The notes: generated from the letters alone by a model not told the origin. Positions 46,298 to 57,463 are shown, counted from the first letter of the stretch. The stretch is 64,000 bases of DNA from an uncultured Collinsella sp. (GCA_958443265.1 CAUCKA010000006.1:62001-126000); one strand, 5' to 3'. A program made the numbers and translations.

Positions 46298-46771
46298 ATG
46301 AATGACTTTATGAAGGGCCGCAATGGCGCCGATGAGCTCACCATCGTTATGGGCTTTGTCGGCATCGTCATCGCGATGATCGGATCGATAGCCCATATCC
46401 AGTGGCTCAGCTGGATTGCCATCGCCGTAATCGTGATTGGCGTGCTGCGCGGCCTGTCCAAAAATATCGATGCACGTCGCAAGGAAAACGCGGCCTTTGT
46501 CGCCGCGACCGCTAACGTCCCCGGCCTGGGCAAGTTCGTAGCGAGCTTGGGTAGCGGCACCGCGGCTGCCAACGCCTCGCGCACGGCCGGTACCAGCAAG
46601 GAAGACTTTGAGCGTGCCAAGCGCACGGCCAAGAAGATGTGGAAGGGTCGCAAGACCACAGCATACCTCAAGTGCCCCAACTGCGGCCAGATGCTCTCCG
46701 TCCCCAAGGGCAAAGGCAAGATCCGCGTCACCTGCCCCAAGTGCCACGCCAAGATGGAAACCCGCTCCTAG
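46298..46771 (+). CDS. Membrane protein with C-terminal zinc ribbon
   Basis: A 157-residue protein with two hydrophobic helices near the N-terminus (MGFVGIVIAMIGSI and WIAIAVIVIGVL), a basic middle, and a C-terminal ribbon CPNCGQMLSVPKGKGKIRVTC..C (two CxxC knuckles). The ribbon resembles those that bind RNA or act in membrane regulators. Function unknown. ATG 46298 follows AAAGG by eight bases. Confidence 0.75.
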   Translation: MNDFMKGRNGADELTIVMGFVGIVIAMIGSIAHIQWLSWIAIAVIVIGVLRGLSKNIDARRKENAAFVAATANVPGLGKFVASLGSGTAAANASRTAGTSKEDFERAKRTAKKMWKGRKTTAYLKCPNCGQMLSVPKGKGKIRVTCPKCHAKMETRS

Positions 46772-46834
46772 CGCCCGCACGCGGGACAAATTAATCAGGT
46801 TTGTTTGTCCCAAATCTTAAGTATTTGTTCGATA

Positions 46835-46871
46835 AAAAAGCCGAGGCCTCGTGTTGAGACCTCGGCTTTTT
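46835..46871. terminator. Bidirectional terminator
   Basis: AAAAAGCCGAGGCCTC / GAGACCTCGGCTTTTT, about 14 bp, with A-run and T-run on the two sides. It serves both the zinc-ribbon gene and the convergent amidohydrolase. Confidence 0.85.
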
Positions 46872-46904
46872 GCATGCGGCAACGGAGCTGCCCCTTTGTC
46901 ACAT

Positions 46905-48275
46905 CTACGCCACACCGTCGCGGGCGAGCTCCTCAGCCAGCGCTTCGGCAGGCATGGCCATAATCGCGTCGAGCTCGGCGTCCACCTCGGGAATACGCTT
47001 CACCTTGAGTTTGCGCACCAGATCACCACGGCACATCACGTACGTCGGCTCACGCAGTGCGCACAGATCATCGAGCGGGTTCTTGCGCGTTACCAAGATA
47101 TCGGCAGCCTTGCCGCACTCGATCGTACCGGTCTCGCCGCCCAGCCCCAGCAGCTCGGCATTGATCTGCGTAGCCGTATGCAGCGCAAAGGCGTTGCTCA
47201 CGCCCACGTACTTGGCAAAATAGGCAACCTCACGCCACATGTCGTACTGCGTCACAAACGGGCAGCTCGAGTCCGTGCCCAGGCCCACCTTAACGCCAGC
47301 TTCCAGTGCGGCACGGGCGCTCTCGATGATGCCCGAACACACAATGTCGCCGTTCTTCTTTTGCGTGTCGGTCGAATGGGTCTTCTCCGGATCGAGCAGC
47401 ACAAACGGCAGCGCGGGGCTGATAGTGCAGGTAACGCTGGGCGCACGCCCCTCAAGCTGCGTGCCCGCGGCGCCGCGGTACAGTTCCAAGATCTCGGGAG
47501 TCATCGGGGCACCGTGCTCGATCGTATCGACGCCGGCCTCAAGCGCGGCCTTCACGCCCTCGGCGCTCTCGACATGAGCCATAACCGGCAGGCCCACCTC
47601 GTGCGCAGCCTTGCACGCCGCCGCGGCAACCTCGACCGGCATGCGCAGCACGCGCGGCTCACCTACTTCGGTCGCGTCGAACACGCCGCCCGTCACGAAC
47701 AGCTTGATGACGTCGGCACCGCGCGCATACAAGTCACGCACTTGTTCGGCCACCTCATCGGGGGTATCGGCGACCTGCGCGAACAGCCCCGCACCGTGAC
47801 CGCCCGGCACCGTGACACCCGTTCCCGGCGCCACCAGACGCGGACCCTGATACTTGCCGGCGTCGATAGCGTTGCGCACGGCAATATCGGCAAACAGCGG
47901 GTCACCCGCACCGCGCACCGTGGTCACGCCGCTTGCCAACTGCTGCTGGGCGCTGCCCTTAAGAATATGGCGCACGATGGCGCGCCCCACGGGATTATCG
48001 AGCTTCTTCATCAGCGCGCCCGCATCGCCGGCCGAGACAGGCTTGCCCGAGCCGCACAGGTGCACATGCATATTGATGAGGCCGGGCATGAGGTACGCGC
48101 CGGCCAGGTCGATGACCTCGGCACCTGCAGGCGCCTGCGCCACAGCACTCGGCCCCACCCACGTGATGACACCGCGCTCAACGGCCACGGCCATATCGGG
48201 TTGCGGCTCCATATGCTCCGAGCCATCCAGGACGGTCGCATTGATAAACAACGTGGAACGATCGGCAGACGCCAT
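46905..48275 (-). CDS. Amidohydrolase family protein (imidazolonepropionase-like)
   Basis: A 456-residue TIM-barrel metal hydrolase. Metal motifs are complete: LINMHVHLCG (HxH), DVIKLFVTGGV (Lys), VMAHVESAEG (His), TIEHGAPMT (His), GTDSSCPFV (Asp). The group includes prolidases and imidazolonepropionases with broad specificity; substrate unknown. ATG 48275 follows GGGAGGAG by six bases. Confidence 0.88.
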   Translation of the reverse strand: MASADRSTLFINATVLDGSEHMEPQPDMAVAVERGVITWVGPSAVAQAPAGAEVIDLAGAYLMPGLINMHVHLCGSGKPVSAGDAGALMKKLDNPVGRAIVRHILKGSAQQQLASGVTTVRGAGDPLFADIAVRNAIDAGKYQGPRLVAPGTGVTVPGGHGAGLFAQVADTPDEVAEQVRDLYARGADVIKLFVTGGVFDATEVGEPRVLRMPVEVAAAACKAAHEVGLPVMAHVESAEGVKAALEAGVDTIEHGAPMTPEILELYRGAAGTQLEGRAPSVTCTISPALPFVLLDPEKTHSTDTQKKNGDIVCSGIIESARAALEAGVKVGLGTDSSCPFVTQYDMWREVAYFAKYVGVSNAFALHTATQINAELLGLGGETGTIECGKAADILVTRKNPLDDLCALREPTYVMCRGDLVRKLKVKRIPEVDAELDAIMAMPAEALAEELARDGVA

Positions 48276-48423
48276 ATCGAGCTCCTCCCTCACGAGCAAC
48301 TTGAACATTTGTCCATTATCACCCAGTGCGGCAGGGTTGCTGCGGACATATCGGTTAACGGAGAAAGGATGAGACACGGAGAACGGAATGCATTGCAGTC
48401 CCATCCCAGCGACATCCGGGAAA

Positions 48424-48723
48424 TGTCTAGATCTGTAACAGGTAGACCGGGTTTTAGCAGCCAGATGTTACAGATCGAGATCTTTCGGCACCGCGTCCAA
48501 CCTTTGTCTCGATCTGTAACAGTTAGAGCGGTTTTTGGCCGTTAGATGTTACAGATTAAGATATTCTCCAGCCCTGTCGTCAAACATCTAAATCTGTAAC
48601 AAGTAGACAGGTTTTCGGCCTCTAGATGTTACAGATTGAGATCTTTTAGCGGCAGCCAACCTTCTGTCTCGATCTGTAACAGCTACGAGGCCAAACGGCC
48701 CCTTGTTGTTACAGATCGAGACA
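48424..48723. repeat. 80-bp palindromic array B, four units
   Basis: The largest array. Left arms end at 48440, 48521, 48601 and 48681; right arms begin at 48466, 48547, 48627 and 48707. Every core is 25 bp and linkers are 22, 21 and 21 bp. Units 1-3 have the GGTTTT-type core on the plus strand, while unit 4 is inverted (CCAAACGG). The array fills most of the 519-bp gap between the amidohydrolase and the AbiEi/DUF559-like gene. Confidence 0.95.
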
Positions 48724-48794
48724 AACTCGGCAGGAACAACCACATTCGCGTCAGTTGCACCCCTTAGCACCCATACCACTGACGCTTCCATCCC

Positions 48795-49835
48795 TCAGCC
48801 AAATGGGGCCCGCTGCGAAATACCCGCCAGCCTCATCTTTTCAGCCAGCTTCCCCGGGTCTTTGAGTTCGTTAAACGTAAACCGAAGCACCTTATGCCCG
48901 AGCATTGTCAGATGAGATTCCCGCTGACGTTCTGCCACGAATGGGTCGACCGACTCCCGACCCTCGCCGTTCTGCAAGGTGTACTTCCCCTTTCCGTCGA
49001 GCTCGCCGATGACACACGTCCCGTCCACGAGCCGCCAAAAATAATCAACCCGAAACACCTGGCTCGGATCGAGCGGGTCGCGAAACTCCACCTGCAGCTC
49101 CGGAACCGGAAAGCCGTACGCAATAAAGAATGCTCGGAACCGAGACTCGCCGCCGTTTTCAGACAGCCCGTCCGCATACGACGCAATCACCTGTGCCCTG
49201 CGATACCCTCGCCTGCCCTCGCAATCGGCGCGGAGGCGCTCGCACAAATCCCCACGTGATACGCCTTTCGCCCGCAGTGCAGAATCGGCAATCGCCAACC
49301 CGTAGGAGAACGGCGCACGCAGTAGGCAATCCTCCACCGTGCGCCAAAACGACGTCACCCGCACGCCATCAACATGCTCGAGTGCGCCCGCCATCTGCGG
49401 ACGCAACAACCTGCACCCGCCGCTCAACGTCACCGAACAACCCGTCTTAACAAGAAAACGCGACCCAAGCAGATCATTCGGCACCTCCAGACCCCACAAA
49501 AGCGCCGCGTCATAGCCCCAAAACGCCCAATCGGGATGAAACTCTGCAAGCCCTTTGATGGTACGCAGCGTTCGCTCCGCCGGCGTCAGCACACCCCAAT
49601 CATGTTGAAAGCAGAACAAATACGGCTCGGGTTCCGCGATATCGTCGGTTCCAACATGACGCCGCAGCCACATGAGCTCGGCATTGTCATGCGTTGCGAG
49701 CAGCGCACCTTGCTCGGTCGCCTCCGTGAGTCGCGCGAGCATCCTATTCCGCGCCAACGTGTTGCGAGTCGTATGCTTGTGCTTGAAAACGGTATTAGAC
49801 ACTTCCATCACCACCACATCGGACAAATGAACCAT
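48795..49835 (-). CDS. AbiEi-like/DUF559-domain protein
   Basis: A protein of about 346 residues. The C-terminal third (VEFRDPLDPSQVFRVDYFW, VIGELDGKGKYT, ERQRESHLTMLGHKVLRFTF) follows the DUF559/Vsr-like endonuclease pattern, with an acidic residue before a GELDGKGKY element. The N-terminal two-thirds resemble actinobacterial proteins with an AbiEi-type regulatory domain. Such proteins are abundant and mostly uncharacterised; a nuclease or antitoxin-like role is inference. Start choice: ATG 49835, or GTG 49841 five bases after GGAGG. Repeat arrays lie on both sides of this gene. Encoded alone. Confidence 0.65.
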   Translation of the reverse strand: MVHLSDVVVMEVSNTVFKHKHTTRNTLARNRMLARLTEATEQGALLATHDNAELMWLRRHVGTDDIAEPEPYLFCFQHDWGVLTPAERTLRTIKGLAEFHPDWAFWGYDAALLWGLEVPNDLLGSRFLVKTGCSVTLSGGCRLLRPQMAGALEHVDGVRVTSFWRTVEDCLLRAPFSYGLAIADSALRAKGVSRGDLCERLRADCEGRRGYRRAQVIASYADGLSENGGESRFRAFFIAYGFPVPELQVEFRDPLDPSQVFRVDYFWRLVDGTCVIGELDGKGKYTLQNGEGRESVDPFVAERQRESHLTMLGHKVLRFTFNELKDPGKLAEKMRLAGISQRAPFG

Positions 49836-49860
49836 CGTCACCGTTGCCTCCGCCGACAAA

Positions 49861-49999
49861 TGTCTTGATCTGTAACAGTAAACCGTTCTCCAGACCCCTA
49901 AACGTTACAGATTGAGACAAACCAGCGGCGCCCAAGCATTCGTCTCGATCCGTAACAGGTAGACCGGTTTTTTGTCCCCAAACGTTACAGATCGAGACA
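49861..49999. repeat. 80-bp palindromic array C, two units
   Basis: Arms at 49861-49877 / 49903-49919 and 49941-49957 / 49983-49999, cores 25 bp, linker 21 bp. The array begins 26 bases upstream of the AbiEi/DUF559-like start, so it occupies its 5' leader or promoter. Confidence 0.93.
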
Positions 50000-50038
50000 T
50001 AAAGGCAGAAGGCGAGGCAGGCGACAACCGCCCATCCC

Positions 50039-50746
50039 CTACTCCCATTCTTGCTCGTAAATATTGAGCGACTTTACGTAACGCCCCTGGGCGCCCATGA
50101 TGTCGCGGACCAGACGCAAGAAGAAGCTGATGCACGAGGTGTCAAAGCCGTCCTGCAGGTCCTCGGGATGCACCGCACCCGGCCCGTCGACCGCCGTGTC
50201 GTTCAGGCGCGCGATGTCATACAGGTAGAGCTGTCCCGCCGTAAGCCAGACATCGTCGACGCAGGCGAGGCGCACCGCAATCGCGCCGTCGTTCCAATGC
50301 TCCTTCCGCACGATATGCGGGTCGTAGACATCAAAGCGATGATCGGTGCGCGTGTCCTTCAGCACGACCATGCCGGACGCAGGATTCTTGTCCAAAATGC
50401 CAAAGCGCGAGAAATACTGCGTGTCGCGTACCTGCTCGAGCCGCTTGAGCGAGGCAGGCGAAAGCGATGCCGGCGGCTCGTCAACATATAGCTCGAGCAG
50501 CGTTTTGCCATGGCGATAGGGGCGCTCGAAGAGCAGCCAATCGGTAAACGCCATGTTGTAGGCCATGATTTCGTTTTGAGAAGGCCCCTCGCAATAGCTG
50601 AGCCACGGGTCGACAATGACCTCGAACTGTTCGCGCGCCGGCTCCAGGAATTGAAACTTCCGCAGCATCCAAAAGTGAGCCATGTCGGCAATATCGTTGC
50701 CGACGGCTTCAGCCAGCTCTGCTCGGTCAAAAGCGTGGTCAGTCAT
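50039..50746 (-). CDS. Conserved-looking protein of unknown function
   Basis: A 235-residue soluble protein, acidic, with FWMLRKFQFLEPAREQFEVI, MAFTDWLLFERPYRHGKTLLELY and SRFGILDKNPASGMVVLKD. I do not recognise the family. The YEQEWE C-terminus and absence of signal or membrane segment suggest a cytoplasmic protein. GAGGAGG lies five bases before the ATG at 50746, so it is expressed. The FERPYRHGKTLLELY region loosely recalls SEC-C-associated proteins, not enough to assign. Confidence 0.7.
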   Translation of the reverse strand: MTDHAFDRAELAEAVGNDIADMAHFWMLRKFQFLEPAREQFEVIVDPWLSYCEGPSQNEIMAYNMAFTDWLLFERPYRHGKTLLELYVDEPPASLSPASLKRLEQVRDTQYFSRFGILDKNPASGMVVLKDTRTDHRFDVYDPHIVRKEHWNDGAIAVRLACVDDVWLTAGQLYLYDIARLNDTAVDGPGAVHPEDLQDGFDTSCISFFLRLVRDIMGAQGRYVKSLNIYEQEWE

Positions 50747-51041
50747 GGCATCCTCCTCAAACTGATGGACCTCAATTTGAGCTTACGAGGAGGGTGGGCA
50801 GCCACGACCAGCGCGGGCAAAATAGGCCTCCGGCTGCAAACCAGATGCTGACCAAACACTTGACGAAAAGCTTGACCGAAAATGCGCGCCGCAACAAAAC
50901 CGCAGGTAAACATCGACGGCCAACCCGCCCTTTTGAGCCAGATGCCCGCAGCCACCACATAAACAACAGGCGACCACAGCCCAAGAAGTCGACAAATGAA
51001 CACCCGCACGTCGACAAACGAGCAAACTGCTCGCAAAGAGT
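50747..51041. other. Noncoding gap upstream of the unknown gene
   Basis: About 300 bp without a supported gene. Open frames here are short, overlap each other and lack RBSs. The first 60 bases probably hold the promoter of the minus-strand gene; nothing else is recognised. Confidence 0.5.
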
Positions 51042-51083
51042 GTCCCCAACGACTAGACAAAAAAATGGCTAGTCGTTGGGGAC
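51042..51083. repeat. Hairpin beyond the gltD stop
   Basis: GTCCCCAACGACTAG / CTAGTCGTTGGGGAC, a perfect 15-bp stem with a loop containing seven A (T on the minus strand). The GGGGACGTTCTT at its right edge links it to the GGGACGTTCC repeats. It may stop gltBD transcription, though the T-run is in the loop rather than after the stem. Confidence 0.7.
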
Positions 51084-51100
51084 GTTCTTAAATGACTACT

Positions 51101-52582
<1,482 letters not shown>

Positions 52583-52587
52583 GGCAC

Positions 52588-55500
52588 TTACGCCTCCTTC
52601 TTGGTCGAAGCAACAGAGCTGGCAGCCACAGACGCAGCGCCAGCAGCACCGCCCGCCACATCAAAGCGATCGACATCCGCGGCGCTCGCGCGACCGGTCA
52701 CAATGTCAAACGCCAGCTCCTCGGCCTGCGCATGCGTCTTGCCGACGGCCTCGGCGGCGGCGACAATCGCCAGCACACGCTCGTACTCGGTCGGAATGAC
52801 CTTCACGAAGTGCTTGCTCATCGTCTCAAAGCTGTAGAGCAGCTTGATGCCGCGCGGGCTCTGCGTCGCGTCCACGTGCTCCTGGATGAGCGCACGGACC
52901 TGCTCCAGCTCGCCGGCCGTCGGGGCCTTGAGCTCGACGCTCTCGTGGTTCACGCGGGCATCGAGCGTGCCGTACTGGTCAAAGACATAAGCCACGCCAC
53001 CCGTCATGCCGGCAGCGAAGTTCTGCCCGACCTCGCCCAGGATGAGCGCCAGGCCACCCGTCATGTACTCGCAACCGTGGTTGCCGCAACCCTCGACCAC
53101 CACGGTGGCACCGGAGTTGCGTACGCCAAAGCGCTGGCCGGCCAGGCCGTTGATGAAGCCACGGCCGCTCGTGGCGCCAAAGAACGCAACGTTGCCCACG
53201 ATGATGTTTTCGTCGAACTTATAGGTCGCATGCGGGTTGGGGCGCACCGACACCTCGCCGCCCGAAAGGCCCTTGCCAAAGTAGTCGTTGGCGTCGCCGC
53301 ACACGTTGAGCGTAATGCCGCGCGGCAGGAAGGCGCCAAAGCTCTGACCGGCCGATCCATCGCAATCGATGGTGATGGAGCCGGCGGGCAGGCCCTCGGG
53401 ATGTGCCTTGGTCACCGCGTTACCAAGGATGGTGCCCACGCAACGGTTGACGTTGGCGATATCAGCGCGGAAGCGAATCGGACGCAAGTGGGCACGGGCA
53501 TCGGCCGTGTAGGGCACGAACAGCGTGGAGTCGAGCGTCTTGTCGAGCTCGCTGTCCGCGGCCATCTGCGGCAGGAAGTGACGACCGTCGGCACCCGGGA
53601 TGTGGGCACCGAACTCGCAGGTCGCGCTCGCCAGCACGGGCGTCAGATCGAGCAGGTTAGCCTTGCGGTTGCCCGGGACCTCGATCTGGCGCAAGCACTC
53701 GGGATGGCCGACCATCTCGTCGACGGTGCGGAAGCCCAGGCTCGCCATGACCTCGCGCAGTTGCTCGGCAACAAAGAGCATAAAGTGCTCGACGTGCTCG
53801 GGCTTGCCGCGGAAGCCGCGACGCAGGCGGCAGTTTTGCGTGGCGATGCCGGCGGGGCAGGTATCCTGCTGGCAGTCGCGCTGCATGAGGCAGCCCATCG
53901 AGATGAGCGGCATGGTCGCAAAGCCAAACTCCTCGGCGCCCAGCAAGCAGGCGACGGCAACATCGGTGCCGTCCATGAGCTTGCCGTCGGCCTCGAGCAC
54001 CACGCGTGAGCGCAGGCCGTTTTGCAGCAACGTCTGCTGGGCCTCGGCAAGGCCAAGCTCCAGCGGCAGACCGGCGTGCCAGATCGAATCGCGAGCAGCG
54101 GCACCCGAGCCGCCATTGTGGCCGCTGATCAAGATCTTGTCGGCAGCGCCCTTGGCCACACCGGTGGCGATGGTGCCGACGCCGGCCTCGCTGACCAGCT
54201 TGACCGACACGCGTGCGCCAGGGTTGGCGTTCTTAAGGTCAAAGATGAGCTCGGCCAGGTCTTCGATGGAGTAGATGTCGTGATGCGGCGGAGGCGAGAT
54301 CAGGCCGATGCCGGGCGTGGACTGACGGACCTCGGCAATCCAGGGGTAGACCTTCTTGCCGGGCAGGTGGCCACCCTCGCCGGGCTTGGCGCCCTGGGCC
54401 ATCTTGATCTGAATCTCGAAGGCGCTGCACAGGTAGCGGCTCGTCACGCCAAAGCGCGCACTTGCCACCTGCTTGATCGCGGAGTTCTTGGAATCACCGT
54501 TAGCCAGCGGGGTCTCGCGACGCGGATCCTCACCGCCCTCGCCGGAGTTGGAACGGCCGTGCAGGCGGTTCATGGCGATGGCCATGCACTCGTGTGCTTC
54601 CTTGCTGATAGAGCCGTACGACATGGCGCCGGTGTTAAAGCGGCGGACGATGTTGAGCGCGGGCTCGACCTCGTCGAGCGAAACCGGCGTGCGGCCGCTG
54701 GCATCAAAGTCGAGCAAGTCGCGCAGGCGCACGGCACGGCCGGTACGGTGCAGACGGGCGCTGTACTCCTTAAAGGTGTCGTAGCTGTCCTCACGGCAGG
54801 CGGTCTGCAGCAAGTAGACAGTCTGAGGGTCGATCAGGTGATCCTCGCCGCCGATCGGGCGCCACTTGGTCAGGCCCAGCGTGGGCAGCTGATCGGGAGC
54901 CGGGCTCTTAAGGATGGCGAGCGCGGCGTCGTAGCGCTCGTTTTGCTCGCGCTCAACGTCCTCGACACCCATACCGCCCACACGGCTCACCGTGCCGGCG
55001 AAGTACGCGTTGACGAACTCCGGCGTAAAGCCCACGGCCTCGAAGATCTGCGCCGAATGGTAGCTCTGCACCGTGGAGATGCCCATCTTGGACATGATGG
55101 AGACGATGCCGGCGGTCGCAGCCTTGTTGTAGTTGGCGATGCCCTGCTCGGCCGTCACGTCCAGGTCGCCGTGTGCCGCCAGATCGCGGACGCACGCATG
55201 TGCGCTGTACGGATAGATGCCGCTCGCGGAGTAGCCCACCAGTGCCGCAAAGTCGTGCGGAGACACGGCGTCGCCGCACTCCACCACGATATCGGCAAAG
55301 GTACGCACGCCGACGCGGATCAGGTGGTTGTGCACGCAGCCCACGGCAAGCAGCGACGGCACGGGCACCTCGCCCGCTCCGGCGCGATCGCTCAGCACCA
55401 CAATGTTCGCGCCGTCGCGAACCGCGGCCTCGACGTCTTCGGCAAGCTGCTTGAGCGCAGCCTGCAGCGCGCCCTCACCCGCGTCGCGGCGGTACACGGC

Positions 55501-57285
55501 ACGGAAACGGCGGGTCTTAAAGCCAACACGGTCGATGGCACAAATGCGGTCGAACTCCTCCTCGCTCAGCAGCGGGCGCTCCAGACGCACCAGCTGGCAG
55601 GCCGTGCGGGAATCCTCGAGCAGGTTGCCGTGGTTGCCCAGGTAGAGCGTGGTCGAAGTTACCATATGCTCGCGCAGGGCATCGATCGGCGGGTTCGTGA
55701 CCTGGGCGAACAGCTGATAGAAGTAGTCAAAGAACGAGCGGGTCTTCTTTGACAGGCAGGCCAGCGGCGCGTCGATACCCATCGAAGCGAGTGGGGCCTT
55801 GCCCTGCTGGGCCATAGGACGCACGACCTCGTCGACGTCATCCCAGTGGTAGCCGAGCTTGGCCATGCGCACAGCGGCGGGCACCTCGGCATCCTCGGCG
55901 GACGCGGGCGCGGCGGGCTCATCGAGCGCGTCGACGGTCAGCGTCTCCTCGGCAATCCAGTCGCGGTAGGGCTTCTCCTTGGCATAGCGGGCGCGCAGCT
56001 CGTCGTTGTAGATCACGCGACCGCGGGCAAAATCGACCTCGAGCATCTGACCCGGTCCCAAGCAGCCGCTCGTCAGGATGTTCTCGGGGCGCACCTCGAT
56101 GGTGCCCACCTCGCTTGCCAGCATAAAGCGACCGTCGCGCGTCACGTAGTAGCGAGCCGGACGCAGGCCGTTACGGTCGAGGGCAGCGCCCAGGGTGCGA
56201 CCGTCGGTAAAGGCGATGGCCGCCGGGCCATCCCATGGCTCCATGAGCATGGACTGGTAAGCGTCGTAGGCGCGGCGCTCCTCACTCAGACTGTCGTTGT
56301 GGTCCCACGGCTCGGGCAGCAACATGGACGCGGCACGCGTGAGCGGGCGGCCGTTCATGACCAGGAACTCAAGCACATTGTCCAGAATCGCGGAGTCGGA
56401 ACCCTCGCGGTTGATGATGGGCATCACGCGCTCAAGATCGTGCTGCAACACGGGGCTGTACAGGTTGGGTTCGCGGGCGCGAATCCAGTTGACGTTGCCC
56501 TTGAGAGTGTTGATCTCGCCGTTGTGAATGATAGAGCGGTTGGGGTGCGCGCGCTCCCAGCTGGGCGTGGTGTTGGTGGAGTAGCGCGAGTGGACGAGCG
56601 CCACGGCCGTCTTGACGGCGGCGTCGTTGAGGTCGATGAAGAAGCGGCGCATCTGCGTGGCGACCAGCATGCCCTTGTACACGATGGTGCGCGAGCTCAT
56701 GGAGCACACGTAGAAGATCTTGTCGCGCAGGGCAAACTTGGCATCGGCCTTCTTTTCGATGGTGCGGCGGCACACGTACAGGCGACGCTCAAAGGCATCG
56801 CCGGCGGGCGTGTCGTCCGGACGGCCCAGGAAGGCCTGCAGGATAGTAGGCATGCAGGCGCGGGCCGTCTCGCCCAGGTCGTGCGGGTCGACCGGCACCT
56901 CGCGCCAAAAGAGCAGCGGCACGCCAGCCTCGGCGCAGCCCTCCTCAAACACGCGGCGGGCATCCTCTACGCCCTTGTCGTCCTGCGGGAAGAACAGCAT
57001 GGCCACGCCATAGTCGCCCTCTGCCGGCAGAATCTGACCGCACTTTTGAGCCTCTTTACGGAAAAAGTGATGCGGAACCTGGAACAGGATGCCAGCGCCA
57101 TCGCCGGTATTCTTCTCGAGTCCCGTGCCGCCGCGGTGCTCCAAGTTGACCAGAATGGACAGCGCATCGTCCAGAATCTGGTGATGGCGCTCACCGTTGA
57201 TATCGGCAAGCGCGCCGATGCCACATGCATCGTGGTCGAATTCGGGGCGATAAAGGCCCTGCTGCTGAGCGGAATCTGCCTGCAT
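52588..57285 (-). CDS. gltB: Glutamate synthase large (alpha) subunit
   Basis: Makes two glutamates from glutamine and 2-oxoglutarate. 1565 residues. A 20-residue propeptide precedes the catalytic Cys21 (DHDACGIGAL) of the class II glutaminase domain. The FMN/synthase domain contains PGEGGHLPGKKVYPWIAE and GHNGGSGAAARDS. The [3Fe-4S] motif is CLMQRDCQQDTC (C-x5-C-x4-C). The C-terminal GXGXG beta-helix repeats follow, ending in an Ala/Ser-rich tail. GGGGAGG lies six bases before the ATG. First gene of gltB-gltD; divergent from gpmA with array D between. Confidence 0.97.
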   Translation of the reverse strand: MQADSAQQQGLYRPEFDHDACGIGALADINGERHHQILDDALSILVNLEHRGGTGLEKNTGDGAGILFQVPHHFFRKEAQKCGQILPAEGDYGVAMLFFPQDDKGVEDARRVFEEGCAEAGVPLLFWREVPVDPHDLGETARACMPTILQAFLGRPDDTPAGDAFERRLYVCRRTIEKKADAKFALRDKIFYVCSMSSRTIVYKGMLVATQMRRFFIDLNDAAVKTAVALVHSRYSTNTTPSWERAHPNRSIIHNGEINTLKGNVNWIRAREPNLYSPVLQHDLERVMPIINREGSDSAILDNVLEFLVMNGRPLTRAASMLLPEPWDHNDSLSEERRAYDAYQSMLMEPWDGPAAIAFTDGRTLGAALDRNGLRPARYYVTRDGRFMLASEVGTIEVRPENILTSGCLGPGQMLEVDFARGRVIYNDELRARYAKEKPYRDWIAEETLTVDALDEPAAPASAEDAEVPAAVRMAKLGYHWDDVDEVVRPMAQQGKAPLASMGIDAPLACLSKKTRSFFDYFYQLFAQVTNPPIDALREHMVTSTTLYLGNHGNLLEDSRTACQLVRLERPLLSEEEFDRICAIDRVGFKTRRFRAVYRRDAGEGALQAALKQLAEDVEAAVRDGANIVVLSDRAGAGEVPVPSLLAVGCVHNHLIRVGVRTFADIVVECGDAVSPHDFAALVGYSASGIYPYSAHACVRDLAAHGDLDVTAEQGIANYNKAATAGIVSIMSKMGISTVQSYHSAQIFEAVGFTPEFVNAYFAGTVSRVGGMGVEDVEREQNERYDAALAILKSPAPDQLPTLGLTKWRPIGGEDHLIDPQTVYLLQTACREDSYDTFKEYSARLHRTGRAVRLRDLLDFDASGRTPVSLDEVEPALNIVRRFNTGAMSYGSISKEAHECMAIAMNRLHGRSNSGEGGEDPRRETPLANGDSKNSAIKQVASARFGVTSRYLCSAFEIQIKMAQGAKPGEGGHLPGKKVYPWIAEVRQSTPGIGLISPPPHHDIYSIEDLAELIFDLKNANPGARVSVKLVSEAGVGTIATGVAKGAADKILISGHNGGSGAAARDSIWHAGLPLELGLAEAQQTLLQNGLRSRVVLEADGKLMDGTDVAVACLLGAEEFGFATMPLISMGCLMQRDCQQDTCPAGIATQNCRLRRGFRGKPEHVEHFMLFVAEQLREVMASLGFRTVDEMVGHPECLRQIEVPGNRKANLLDLTPVLASATCEFGAHIPGADGRHFLPQMAADSELDKTLDSTLFVPYTADARAHLRPIRFRADIANVNRCVGTILGNAVTKAHPEGLPAGSITIDCDGSAGQSFGAFLPRGITLNVCGDANDYFGKGLSGGEVSVRPNPHATYKFDENIIVGNVAFFGATSGRGFINGLAGQRFGVRNSGATVVVEGCGNHGCEYMTGGLALILGEVGQNFAAGMTGGVAYVFDQYGTLDARVNHESVELKAPTAGELEQVRALIQEHVDATQSPRGIKLLYSFETMSKHFVKVIPTEYERVLAIVAAAEAVGKTHAQAEELAFDIVTGRASAADVDRFDVAGGAAGAASVAASSVASTKKEA

Positions 57286-57463
57286 CGCGATCCTCCCCTA
57301 GATATTAGTCAGTCAGTTGAATAGGCATACTAGGAGCATCGCCGGCCCGCTGTGTTTCCCGCCCGTTTCGAAACAATCGCGTAACGCACGCCGGCCATCA
57401 ACGTCTTGCTATCAAACGTGTACGTCAGCGCCCAAGTTCGACCTGTAAACTCACCGCTTCAAA

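Noticed and set aside
48424..48723. CRISPR array
   Set aside because: Variable 25-bp segments are related to each other, repeats alternate in orientation, and no cas genes are present.
50743..51060. 105-residue minus-strand frame upstream of the unknown gene
   Set aside because: No RBS, and several overlapping frames of similar length exist in the same stretch, as expected for noncoding GC-rich DNA.
55846..57324. 492-residue plus-strand frame opposite gltB
   Set aside because: Antisense shadow with no recognisable motif.
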